DNA of 64,000 nt, from assembly GCA_019155205.2 (NCBI GenBank), contig JAHNZQ020000181.1, forward strand, positions 3,273,797 to 3,337,796. The letters are read 5' to 3'. This document shows positions 52,422 through 64,000 of this stretch, piece after piece. The position numbers and the translations under genes were made by a program. Within the stretch, counting starts at the first letter, position 1, and the number at the start of each line of letters is the position of its first letter. The notes under the pieces are model-generated. The model did no database searches. It worked only from the letters and a program-made list of their open reading frames with translations, and was not told the DNA's origin. The stretch is from Gracilaria vermiculophylla. Its lineage: Eukaryota > Rhodophyta > Florideophyceae > Gracilariales > Gracilariaceae.

Positions 52422-53572
52422 TTATTTCTCTCTGGCCTTATATGAGGACATGTTTGGCCTCATAGGAGGACAGAGACCTGGAAGATAGACTCTAGCCACT
52501 AACTTTTTCTTGAATCGTTGCACTTGTATTTTGGTCTGGGGATGGAATGCAACAGTAGAATAATGTTTCAAACCCAACAGGACACAAACAGATTGGAAGC
52601 AATTTGCGGCCAAGTTGGATTTGTCGTCCATGAGGATGGGTAGAGGTGCCCTATAGCGATATACTCAGTTAGTGAGGAATATATCCTTTAGAATGCCCGA
52701 GATCGTGTTCCTCGTTAATACCGCTGGCGTCAAGCTGAAGACCTTGTTAATGATCTCTATGTTGGATGAAGTGCCTGTGCTGTCACTGACAACTAAATGT
52801 TCCGGGGACCATGGGCTGCGTTGGATGTTGACTCTGTCTGTTACACGTGTGCAGGTGTGCTACTCGGCACGTTGTTCACTACCATATCGTTTCCAGGTGT
52901 ACACATTGCAAACTCAGCTTAATGTACACCGGATATGGTTAAGTGTAATGTGCCTCGTCATGGTAACTATACACACACATTGCTGTATGGACACGAGTGG
53001 TGGCGGAATACAGAGAGTGTAAGGTGGTTGAGTGAATTTGTGCATTGTCGTGGTCTCGTGAGTGTACGGAACTGTCATGCCTTGTTGTGCCTTGCTCTTG
53101 TAAGCATTATTGAATTGTGGCTAGTACATTTATGTCATGTCACAATATGATTGGTAGTATTGAGTGTCTCGCCTTTGTAGTGTAATTTCTGATGCAACCT
53201 ATTTGGTGCGACTGAACCACTATATAAGTCGTGGTCGAGGCACCTCCAAGTAAATCCAAGCCAGAGCTGGCGAACTTCCTTTGCATCCCCTCAACTTTCC
53301 CTTGCCTCTCTGACCTCCAATACTCTAGCCTTCGCGTAACGCTTTAACGTTTCAGGTAACGTTTCGAGTAGGTCAATAGATATGAGATCTAATGGGCGGG
53401 CAGCCGAAATAAACTTTGAGTATTTCACGTGCTTTTGTACCCCACCATGGGTCTTGAAACAAAAGGAACCATAAACCATAAAATTGTAAGCATTATGTGC
53501 CAACAGAGGGCCGTCAAATTCTAGCCTTAAGATTGAGTACATCCTTGAACCACTTGCATGGCCCAAGAGCAC
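52422..53572 (-). mobile_element. Ty3/gypsy element B: integrase fragments, interrupted
   Basis: Two pieces of one integrase lie in order on the minus strand. The first (53291-53572) reads RPLDLISIDLLETLPET, matching the start of the integrase core. The second (52422-52840) has a VTDR motif, then LLGLKHYSTVAFHPQT, the conserved end of the core. Stops and shifts are many. Between the two pieces about 475 bp of unrelated sequence interrupts the gene. Confidence 0.7.
52842..53316. mobile_element. Probable nested insertion (LTR-like, with TATATAAG) inside integrase B
   Basis: This ~475-bp stretch is not integrase, yet the reading sense of integrase B resumes on each side. It has a TATATAAG box at 53221-53228, 0.1 kb from its right end, as in LTR promoters. 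Edges are near TGTTACAC and CTCTGACC; no clear target-site duplication is seen, so LTR identity is inference. Confidence 0.4.
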
Positions 53573-53849
53573 AGGAACATGTGTTAGATGGAATACTCGT
53601 TAGCAAAGCGACTCAAATACCATCGTTAAGAGCATATAACCCACGCTAGGTCTCCACACCAAGTTTTCTTCGCGGTAGTAGCTAAACGGAGTCACTTTCT
53701 GACTTGCCAATGGGAGCATCTCTCTGCAGTGCCAGTTCATTTTCTGCTCCGAAAAGAAAGAGTATTCTGATATTGGCTGCGGTAGGTTTTTCGTAACCGA
53801 AAACACAGAAAATGTCCTTTACTCACTGTTCTGTTCAGTAGAAAGGCGC

Positions 53850-55170
53850 ACTTGAGTTCCGTATCCACGTTTTCGACATAATTCCGAGCTGGTCGCTCCG
53901 AAAAATATGGAATTTTGTCCTCTTTAGCTTTCTTATATAACCCGACGGTTTTCAGGCAGAATATTGCGTTCGTGTCGTTGAGGTTTATCCTCGGTCGATA
54001 TTGGACTTCATAGTTAAACGTCGATGACCGTAATCTCCATCTGCGCAGCTGTACGGATGCATCCGAAAGGCCGAGAATCTTTCGTTAGGTATCGTAGTCT
54101 GTCCGAATGATGAGGTTTACTGCCTACATGTATGAGCCGTGCATAAGCATTTCCCATAATACCGCGAGGTATATTTTCCGTTTCGGAATAGGAACGCTAC
54201 AAAGTGGTAAACAATCTGCTCCAATTTCCAACCAGTGATTTACTTCCACCCTCCTACTACTGCATAAGACATTATCGTACCTGAGCAGCTGATGCATCAG
54301 TACCTAACATGTGCGGGCTACCAAAAATGGTTACAGGCTACAAAGATGGGCTATGAAGCGCAGCCTTTAGAATCAAATCATTCGGTAATTTACCATCCTC
54401 TAGATAGTTGAAGCTTTCGAGTTGCACTTTCTGAGATTTTATGTTGAGGAGAGTGGAAATCTCGGAAAATCTCTTGAGAAACTGACGGCAAACGTTACAA
54501 AAGTCAAGAAAGGAAGGGATATCCGTCTGACTCTTTGGATCCCTCATTTCTTGTACCACTAAAAAAATCCCATCGACAGCGTTCAATCGAATGGGACCTA
54601 TGCTGTGTACCAATTCTTCCACCTTCTGGTTACGGAACATAAAGCTCTTCAGCTTACGCGTTATTCCTGCCTGTTGATCTATTCGGAGAATTTTCCCCAC
54701 GTGGTTGAAATGATCTCTGATGGTGTGCGAATAGGTTACGAAATGCTCGATTTATACCAACGCGGTTTGTAGTTTTACCCTCGAGAGGATGATGTTCAAA
54801 GCACTCTGAGCAGTAAGAGGTGCGTTGAGCATACTGAATGGCATTCAGAGAAAATGGTGGAGATTTTCTTGGCAAATGAACGTCGTTTTCTATCTGCCCT
54901 TCTCTGTAATATACATTTGTAATGAGCCAAAACATTTTCATCCAAGATGTTAAATAATTTTGCATATCCAAGTGAGAAAGTTCACTCTTACATCTAACGT
55001 ATCGAGTGTAAATTCGTCATTATCACAGAATCTATCATTCCGTGGTCAACGCAGAACCCCATTCCGGTGTGTTTTCTCTTTTGGAACGTAACCACTGGGC
55101 CGGCTTGTGTAGAGGTTGCGGGTTCTATCACCTTTATTTCTGCATATAATCAAACTCTGATAGTTCCACC
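53850..55170 (-). mobile_element. Ty3/gypsy element B: reverse transcriptase and RNase H relic
   Basis: Going down the minus strand, the frames carry GFCVDHG (family FCVDYRKLN), SLGYAKLFNILD, a RVKLQTALV segment where the catalytic YIDD has become stop-Ile-Glu-His, then the thumb TDIPSFLDFCNVCRQF, and an RNase H-like stretch ending LRRWRLRSSTFNYEVQYRP. Several stops show it is dead. It differs in sequence from element A, so two gypsy lineages are present. Confidence 0.7.
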
Positions 55171-55299
55171 TCTCGGGCTTTTGGTCCCGCGCGGTACTAG
55201 ACTTGAGTAATTGGCTTAGCTATTGGGTTTAGTCCAGTCCGGTGCTATTAAGCTTTGATGGAGCCCAGCTGGCCCGACCACATGGAGCTGAGAAGATCC

Positions 55300-58200
55300 A
55301 ATTGGTCGAAAATGTTGCATCTCACTGCGTTTACGTCGAGTATAATGTTAACGTTTTACTTTAAATGGGCAGTCTGATGCTTGTGGGAAGCGACATTGAT
55401 GTTCCTGGTCTACGCTTTTTAAGTTCATTGTCCTTTCCGACCTTTTCGCGGTGAAACTACAAATGGTGCGCCCTGGGCGGGGAGCGCTAAGCAAATAATG
55501 GTTCCTTTCGAATGTTGCACCACGTGGCCACTGAAGATTATGAAAAATACCTTTGAAAATATGTTTGGGGCTTTATTAACAATAACAATGGCCGATAAGG
55601 AGAGGTGACGTTCAAATAGTGCACCTGGAGGTTGAATGCGTATATGAGCGGGCCCACACATGCTTCCTATTCCTTCTGGGGATCTGCATTGTAGTGTTTC
55701 AAATTTGAGGCGATGGGTTTTTAAACCTCTTCGCCTATCCGTTGGTCTGGGGGTGGTATGCAGAGGAAAATAACTGCTTTATACCCAGTATTCCTGAGAT
55801 GGCTCTGAATAGCTTCGCCACAAAATGGGTTCCATTTTCCATACGGAGGTACAACGGGATCCTATACGGGTAATCCCATTTCTCCAGAAAGGTGACGCAA
55901 TTACTGCTGCCGTGGTGCTCCTGAGGGGAATGGCACATGTCATATTTGAGAACGGATCGGTGATCATGAGGATAGACTGCTATCCTTTCCCCGACGTAGG
56001 TATATGGCCCAGAATATCCATGGCCACCAACTCCAAGGGTCCTGTTCTGAAAGCCGGAACCGGGTGAGTGGCGTCCCGTGTTTGCGCATACTTCCCCTGA
56101 CAGCGGCGCACAAAACACAGCCCGGCCCCGTTTAGAAAGCTACATTAGCCATGTGCAGGAAGTAAAACTCCCTCCGCATGGTGAAATACGTGCACGATCC
56201 ACCGGGGTCCTTTAAAGGGCAGGAATGATGCGGAAGATACAAAACCCTCGCCAATAGGCTCGTTCGGACCACATTATGGGGAGCACCGTCCAGGAGAGCG
56301 CAGCGTACAAGTACGCAGTCGTGTTCAACATGAAATGACGATGTTAGACTCTCCATAGGGGCGGGGCACTCCTTGCAGTATGTGTTTGTACTCTGCTCCT
56401 TCAATAATTTCGCTATGGGGATAGGGAGAGCTTCTCTCTCCTCCTCGACGAGGGCAACCACCTCAGGGAGTCCAGTAAACGTACCTTCAAGTTCACAGCA
56501 TTCCCCACGTTCTCCTTCGGATCCTTCTTTTCTGGCGGCACTATAGATGACTAGATACGGAACACCGTCCTCCAAAGGTGTTTTATCTATTACCCCTGTA
56601 AAGATAAGTGAGAGCGTGTGCGGCACCTGGTGTTTTATGCCAGGGCTGTGAACGGCGTCCATTTCGTACTCCAGTAAACGTAGTTACCACCTTTCCAGGC
56701 GGCTGCAAGCATCTGGCATGGACAGTACCCACTTTAGTGGTGCATGTTCCTTCCAAAAGGTGAAACAAATGCTCCCCAGGCATGGTTGTAAAAGCAATGC
56801 CGCCAATAAAATGGCGACACATTCGTGCTCCAAGTTAGAATAACGTAGCTCCGTCGGTGAAAGGCTGCCGCTCCAGTTTCGTAAAGGTTGTCTTCCACCT
56901 TCAAAATGTGCCAACAGGAGGGCCCATCCAACGTGATATTTACAGACGTTCTTGTCCAGAACTATTCGACCATCTCGATTCATGGGAACCATGATGGGTG
57001 GCTGTATTAGTCTCCTCCTCAAGGTGTTAAAGGCTCCGAACTCTTCGTCCGTCAAGGGGGACAATTGCTTTTGTTTTTGTTTCTCCAAGAGACGAATTAA
57101 TTGTGACGCAATACGAAAGAAATTTGGAACAAACCTCCAAAAGAAATCTCGCAATCCCAATAAAGAGCTAAGCTTCATTTGATTTGTGGGAAAGTGAGCT
57201 TCCTTGATAGCTCTTTGAGATTTTGGAAGCCTATAGGTAGCCTGGGAGCATGAAATGCCCCCAAGCAATGCTTCTAGGACTTAATAAAGAAACAAATCTC
57301 CCTTTTCACGGTAAGTCCATCATCCTTCAAGAACTGGAGCAGGTGCCTGACATGCATAAAGTGCTCCTCCACGCTGCGATAGTATATATTGAAATCGTCA
57401 ATAAACACCATAGCGTACTGCAATTCGATTTTCAACAGAAGTGTTTTCCTCGCTCGTTGTAACGTAGCGGGTGCATTCTTCATTCCAGTTGGCATCTTTC
57501 GAACTGTGAAAATTTCAGAGTGGGAGTTTCACATTCTCTTACCCTTATCGGAGCCATCCATTTCAATTTGTCAGTAATCACTACTGGCATACAGCGTGGA
57601 GTAAACGGATGCTTCTTTTAAGTACTTAACACATTCATCTATATTGGGTCTCGGGAACGAATCGCGTACCGTCACCTCATTAAGACTTATATAGTCAATG
57701 TAGAACCTCAGACAGCCATATTACCTTCCAAAAACACCATTTGGCAAGCCCATTCGGAATTGGAGGGCTCGATGACGCCTTCATTCAGCATCCACTGGAA
57801 CTCATCAAGTTCGAATAATGGGGATGAGGTCCGGCTCTCCACGGAAGTTGATATACCGCTCTCGCCTCTGGCCCGAGCTGGATCCGGTGCTTGGCTAGAA
57901 CTACCTAAACAAGGCTACAATACCACATGTTCTCAAAGGCAGATAGTATCTCCACTATCCTATGGGGATAAGCTTTGAACTCTTCGCCTCATTGGGAGCT
58001 TCTCCTGCCAAATGGCAGGCTCCTCTTCCTCAAGAGTCATTTATGGCTTCTCATTTTCTATTCTGGAGATTGCATCTTGATCAGCAAGGTCTTCTATTTG
58101 AGGAAGATGAGCCGATTTTGCCGAATTGCGTAGTGCCAATCCTACGACAGATCCTTTCTGAAACCGTAAAGGCGAATCGTACAGGTTAGCAAGTGAAACT

Positions 58201-61200
58201 CTGAAGGAAATATTCGGCGCTATGTCCATAATGCCTTTTGTCATCATGGAGTGCTGCATATACGTCAGATGTGGATTCCCGTGCAGGAATGAAATCCCAG
58301 CTGCAGAGGTCTGCACCCCACCTTCGGCCGTACTCCTCGCGGGTATTTCAATACTCTTCACCACTCAGACCGTATTAGACTGCGTATCATTTAGAATAAT
58401 AGTCACTTGACGCGCATTTGCTTCCAGTTTCAGAGATACGGACACGATACTCACATGAGCGGCGTCGTCAAACGTCACCTTCCGCTGGAGTGAGTACATC
58501 GCACGTACATACCGATCCATAAAGAAAGTGCCCAATAAGCACTGTCCTGCAAATCTGGTGTCCTCGAGAAACCATATCTTCACCTGTAATTAGCGCAACC
58601 GGAGACAAAAAGACAATGCTCGAAAATTTTTCAATGCTCGACGCAGTGCTTCTCTCATCGTAGTGAGCTTGCCAGTCCTTAAAGAGCATAAGCCAGACCA
58701 CAGAAGTACGTCAGCGTGCACTAGTTTTGAGCCAGCTCCGGTGTCAAGGATAGCGCAAACCGTTGTCGACGCGAGTAAGCAGCAACCCATAGAGGCAAGC
58801 ACCCTATACTTCTCATGGCAAATCATGAGGACAAAGTTTTTATTGGTGTTGAATGGGACCAAATGGATTGGGGTATCCGCCGATTTTGCGTCGAGCGTGC
58901 ATAAGGCTTTTCCCTATTTCCTAGCGGCGGCCTCGGTTGGGCCAAGGCTCGATGGGATGGAGCCACGTGGAGCATCTAAGCGTGATCCAGAGATTCTTCC
59001 TGGTTGGAAGGGATCTGAATTTCCGTGGGGGACGGCTGCTGTGGTTGCGCACTGGAATGCGCCGTGTTACACGTAGGTGTGACCGGTGTGGGCCCCAGCC
59101 CTTGCACTAGTGGCGCACATGCGAGTTAGACTGGCTGCACTTCAACTGAAATGGGGGAAATGCAGTTTCCTTGACGGCAGCGGTTATCTTAGTACATGGT
59201 TTGACTACCTTCACTCTCCGTTGGTGTGTCCTTGAGCTCATGAAATCTCTTCTCCCGTTCCTGCAAAATGGCGGTGCTCATTGCAGAAGTGAAATTAGTA
59301 CAGTATACTGGCTCTTGAGACAAGCAAATATTGGAAGGCCGTGGGTAGTCTCGAAACGTTTTCGCATCGGACATTCCTGTATGGTCTTGCAGAAGCGTTC
59401 GAGGTACGGAACGAGGGTGTTCTCGTCCTAGACAGTGCTCTCTGAGATGAAGCGTATGTGAAAGCAAGGATCTCAGGCTCTCCATGGAGCATGAGCTTTT
59501 TAACCTCACCTGGGGTGCTGGAGTCTAACATCAGGATGGATGCACGACGGTTCCTTCCGACCGATGCTTTGTCTGGAAGTAGAGCGTGGTTGCGGCGAGC
59601 GGCACGAAGGGTATCCCCAGAAAACTCTGCGAAACGTGCTAGCTGCATGTATGTAATCTTCGAGTGTGAAATCAAGTGATTACGTACCCTGGCGGGGATC
59701 GAAGGAATGAATTCTTCGACGAACAACGACTTCGGCCGCCGTTCAGAGTACACGTTCCCACATTTTAAGGCCTTCATGCACAGCTTCTGCAAGAACTCCG
59801 TTTTGGCCATGTCTGTGTTTTGCCGGCATAAGTTGACCTCAGCTTCAGCGTCGGCTATCAGCTTATCCGTAGCGCACCTTTTAGGGAACGAATTTTACCC
59901 CCTCGTGCTACGCCGTGAAGATCTTTGTGCCAGGGTCATCCACAATTGGTGCTTTCCTCCGTGATTCTTGGCTGCATCATCGAGTGAGCTTGACCTGTGA
60001 GGTAGAACTGAAAGTACCAGACGGCGGCACCGTCATGAACCCCATTGGTATTAAACGCCGAATAGAAGCGTGTTCGAAACTTGAACACCGGGATGGGGTC
60101 TTCACCTGAAAAGGAATGCTTCTTCATCTGAATATCCATGCGGTGCTGAATTTTTATAGTCCTTTAGTGACTGGCTCGTCCTAAATGGTGGAGAGATCAT
60201 TCCACCTGCAGGTGCCATAATCCAGCACTTTTTGTAAAGAGGTCGTCGAACGGGAAGACCTTCCTGACCCTTCTGCTTTTCTCCTTGGGAGGGATACTGT
60301 ACTCCGAGCTGGAGCTGTTTACGGATTTATAGTTTGAGCTTCTCCCCAAATCGATTTCTTGCTTTCTGCTTTTCTCTCTCCGTTTCTTTTTGCTTCTTTC
60401 TTATAGGTTCTCTGGGTGCCTGACGATATTCCCGCTTTTGCAAATCACCCGAGAAGTACCCTGTACTTCTATCCTTGGTTGAAATAGTTCGTGACCGGTA
60501 CTCTGTCCTCCCCAGTAGAGAGGCAGGTCCAGATGGGCCATGGCAATATTGCTGAGGTGTTCCCGTTTTCTTACGGCCGTATTTATACCTCCTTTGGCGT
60601 AGGACTCGGCAATATCTTGTGCCTTTATGGCTGAGGTCACCTAAGGTGTCATTAGAGGGAACCTCTCCTGTACGGAAACATTAATGTGAAAAACCGTTGC
60701 GGGGACAGCTACGCGGTATGAAAACGAACCTTGGCACGAATAATATTTAAGATCATCTCTGGGAAGGGGTCCGAGTCCGGCAAAGCATCTACGGCAAGTT
60801 GAGCACTCTCTGTGGCAATTTTCTTCACAAGGGCGTGGCGAGCCGGCCCGAAATGTGCATCAACACTTGCAGGAATCCTTTCCATCAGCTCATGAAAGAG
60901 CCATTCCATGAGGGGCGGGGCGATTACTGAAACGCTCCACAGACGAGCCAGGATTCCTAAGGGGACTTTCAAGGTCCTCCAGTCTGACGGTCATCTTCTG
61001 GGTAACGCTGTGCGTGCTGCGCTCGCCAACGGAGTCGGTTTCTCGAAGGTCATGTACGAGGATTTCGAGCGGGGGTTCCGAGCGGTCCACATAGAAGTAA
61101 GTTGGAGGTGATTTCCTCATACTTCCGAATCACCTTTAGGAAGGATTTCACTGCTGGGTTCAAATTGGCGGAAACAAGAAACACTGTTCTGTCGGCGCTA

Positions 61201-61246
61201 CTCTTGTGATTCCTATAGTAGACTAGCCTTCTAAATCGGTAGACCA
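55300..61246 (-). mobile_element. Ty3/gypsy element A, degenerate gag-pol (~6 kb)
   Basis: The order on the minus strand is that of Ty3/gypsy. Gag lies at about 59300-60140 (FSGEDPIPVFKF..., FIPSIPARV). Protease lies at about 58365-58862, with AILDTGAGSKLVH (Asp-Thr-Gly). A spacer follows at 58041-58364 (IPARS...GNPHLTYMQ). Reverse transcriptase is at about 57274-57900 with MPTGMKNAPATLQR and FIDDFNIY keeping the catalytic DD. RNase H is at 56684-57268, the HHCC integrase N-domain at about 56132-56662, and the integrase core at 55735-56118 ending FSSAYHPQTNG. Stops and frameshifts interrupt all parts. An LTR-like repeat flanks the 5' side at ~61247. Confidence 0.8.
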
Positions 61247-61836
61247 GTTTAGGTATTCCCAGTTATTCTTTAGAGATGATAGCGCACAACATCCGTTCGC
61301 AGATTTTGGGGAGTCCAAACGCGCGAGCTCCTAAAGGTAATCCCCACTAATCACGGGAACGAACCGCAGGATTCCTCAAAACGGGGTTTGAAAGCACCAG
61401 GCCGAGAAGGGGGTTCACTAGGCCGACAATTCTCCTACAAGCCCTGCTATGAGGCAACCTGGAGACTGGTGGCTTAGAAACCAAAACTAAAAGGATCGTA
61501 AATACCTAAAGGCGTTGGACAAGAGTCCCCATCCGGAAGAAGTATAAAAAGACTCAAGGGTACTTGCTTTCCTTCCACTGGAAGTGGAGTTCAATCGGCA
61601 GATTAAGTACCGTACCGGGACTTTACCTCAGCAGGTCTCACTACTTCACACTAGTTTCTTTACGTACACTAATTAATTCAAGTAAATCTAGATCCTACAA
61701 CTCTTCATGAGTACTATAGCACATACGGGTCGAGTAGCGCACCACGTGGCTCAGTAAATAGAGTATAAACACTCCTTAGAAATACCTTGGTGGAAAAATA
61801 ACCATACAATATCACACAAGGACGCCCTGTACTACA
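61247..61836. repeat. LTR-like repeat, copy 3 (~590 bp, diverged)
   Basis: It aligns with copies 1 and 2 over its length, in the orientation of copy 1, with more substitutions and small gaps. It keeps CCTGTACTACA at one end, GGCAGATTAAGTA, the CACCACGTGGC motif and CCTAAAGGTAATCCCC near the other. Its position next to the gag side of element A suggests it is that element's 5' LTR, but copies 1 and 2 do not pair with it as a 3' LTR at the expected place. Confidence 0.6.
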
Positions 61837-64000
61837 AGTAGCAGACACACCCGTTGGTGTACGGGCTCATGCATTTTGAATGCTCGGTGTGATACGGGCC
61901 AAGAAAATGCGGTCGCGTGATATTTTTTCATGGTTATGGATGATGTCGGTGAAACCAGGTTCGAGAGCTACGGAAATAACCTTGAATAACACCGCTTGGG
62001 TAGGAAGCGCAGCTTTTACGTTCAGGAAAGCCAGTAACTCATCGTTCTCTAGGTAGTCGAAACTTTTCGCTTGGCATTTATGTAAAATTTTATTAAGTGG
62101 AGCTGCTACTTTGGGGAAACTGTTGACAATCAGACGTTATATATTTTATAAGCCGATAATAGAACAGATATCCGTCTTAGTTCTCGGAATTGTAACTCGT
62201 TATAACACTCGGACTTTTATTTGGCAACGTCTGGGTAACTGGGACTCATAAAGTGGCTGAAGTGTAGAATATACACTTCTGCATCTTCAGAGTCATTCGA
62301 GACTGTTATAGTGCGATAAGTACAGTTCTCTTACAAGTGAAGTGGTCCATAATGGTGCAGTAAGAGATCAGAACATCTCCGGGGCGGCATAATGTCGGAC
62401 ATTTATTTGCTTTCCTCCTGTTGGTCATTTTTGTGACTCGGCGTGCCAGAGTCCAGGAGGCTGACCAATTTGATGTTCTGTATCTGAATGCAGCAGCGAT
62501 CCTTGTTGGTTGGTTCTTATCCCAGCTGGTTAAGGTCTTTGCCCAGTTGATGTCCGTAGCATGTTCTCCTGGTTTGGTTATCCGACCTGCAGGAGAGCTG
62601 GCGCGTTGATGCGTGGTCATACCGGCACACGCTATAGCCAAATGGTTTGGTGCTAGACAGGAATAAGAACAGAAAACTACCCGTCAAATAGATTAGGCAT
62701 ATAGTCCAATTGGAATTCGGAGAATACGTTTACGTGGACATGCCTCCCAAGAATGCCAGACGAGTATCGGCTACAGATCGGAAGGACAAATCGAAAGACG
62801 AATTGACATAGTCAACGTTGCTGCGGAAGTCGACTGACACGTTTCAAGCGGTAATGAATGAAGAATCAGCACTAATCTCCAAAGATCGAGGGCTCGCCAA
62901 TACCATTTCGGTTGACCAGGTGTCGAACGCTCGGGCCACATCTCAGAGCCCGTCGGCACAAACTGATCATATGGAAAACACCACATTTCAACCAGACCTA
63001 AAACAATAGAACACCAGTTCCCAACCAGAGCTGTAAACCGTCTCTGTGGTTGTGGAAACTACCATGGGCCATGAATATACCACAAATGGGATCTGCTACT
63101 GCATACGACTGTACGGATGTGATTCTACGCAGGATACTCCAAAATCCTCCAGCATATCTCACACAACAAGCTCTTTAGATACTAGTGCCGTCGTAACCAA
63201 TACCAACCAGATATAGCATTTGGTGTCACTGTGGAACAGCCACGCTGAGAGGGGGAGGGGATATTGTTCCCGAGCGAGGCAGCAAAGACACTGGAAAGAA
63301 TGAAAACTACAGAAGACAGAAGAAAGGTACAGAATTCTAAAAAAAAACATGAAGCATGGAATAAACAAGAAATATAAAGATAACAATGAAGCTTTACCGA
63401 TAAAAACGCAGAAGACCGAATAGACTTCTTATTTACGAATGAACTAGCCTTGGAGAGAGTACAATTATATAGCCACAGAGACATCAAACCATCGCCGGGT
63501 ACCTCACTCATGCCACAGATGATACGACAGCTTAGTGGAGGGTGTAAGTGAAGCATGCGTGATGCCACACGGCTATGCAAAACATACATGCCTGCTTGAT
63601 CGTCAACGGGACGAAACAGTATCAGCACTCTGGTATGACGCTCTGGAGTGGCGCCAGGTGGAGTAGTTGCATACCCGAACGAGACATCGACAGGAGAAGA
63701 AGCACAGAACGGAGTCATCGTATCCGAAGGGCACGGGTTTTAAGCGGCATGCAAATCTCTTGGTTGGTATTTCTCTTTCTAGCGCTTTAAAACGTACATG
63801 TGCTTGGTGACCACGTGGTGAAACTTGCGCTGTAAGAAGTACCGGGCATCACGAATGGCCGCGTTAGTACCTCATACGGGCCACTTGGGGAAGGTGACCA
63901 TTTAGTGCGTCAATCGCGGAAATCCCATCAATTGGACCAGGTCGCTCAAGATACTGGAGACAAACCTGATGAAGACAGTGCAGGGCTTTGTCGATATGGA
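61837..64000. mobile_element. Retroelement remnants at the right end
   Basis: The minus-strand frame at about 61960-62240 (CQAKSFDYLENDELLAFLNVKAAL) matches the reverse transcriptase/RNase H linker of element B (about 54340-54450), so another element B-like copy lies here. The rest has short frames; 63182-63718 (minus, 178 codons) is a Ser/Leu/Cys-rich frame without a domain. No host gene is supported, and the window ends inside this region. Confidence 0.45.

Overview
The window is nuclear DNA of a photosynthetic eukaryote, most likely a red alga. Genes are mostly intronless and closely packed. The plastid transketolase starts MAFVSS, and a phenylalanine right after the start methionine is typical of transit peptides in red and glaucophyte lineages. 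Spliceosomal introns of about 70-90 bases (GT...AG) appear in only a few genes. A gene-dense island next to a decayed-transposon island recalls florideophyte genomes such as Chondrus, but the species is inference.

Layout: (1) 0.2-19.7 kb is a gene-dense, GC-rich block with a histidine-phosphatase enzyme, a cinnamyl-alcohol-dehydrogenase-type oxidoreductase, a tandem AAA+ ATPase, plastid transketolase, a DDX6/Dhh1 helicase, a SARAF-like membrane protein, a small mitochondrial membrane protein, a CURT1-type thylakoid protein and a TFIIIC90-like factor. (2) 19.7-26.8 kb is lower in GC and holds a duplicated pair of intron-containing four-finger C2H2 genes. (3) 26.8-39.8 kb is compact again: a Su(z)12-type Polycomb subunit, a WD40 protein, a Cys-rich type I membrane protein, a SNF5-type remodeller subunit, a local family of three genes with an N-terminal SUMO-interacting-like motif and a Cys/His domain (the third copy broken), and two membrane proteins. 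(4) About 39.8-64 kb is an AT-rich graveyard of mobile elements: at least two Ty3/gypsy lineages, three copies of a ~550-bp LTR-like repeat, a chromodomain-type integrase tail, a piggyBac-type transposase relic, a probable nested LTR insertion and a tRNA-like relic. No intact host gene was found there.

The genes do not form a pathway. Several concern chromatin and transcription (Su(z)12, SNF5, TFIIIC90-like, the C2H2 pair, possibly the SIM family) and two are plastid proteins (transketolase, CURT1). Many neighbours are divergent over 0.3-0.8 kb or convergent with 16-85 bp between stop codons. Two divergent or upstream regions carry short tandem arrays rich in ACGCG or CACGTG motifs.
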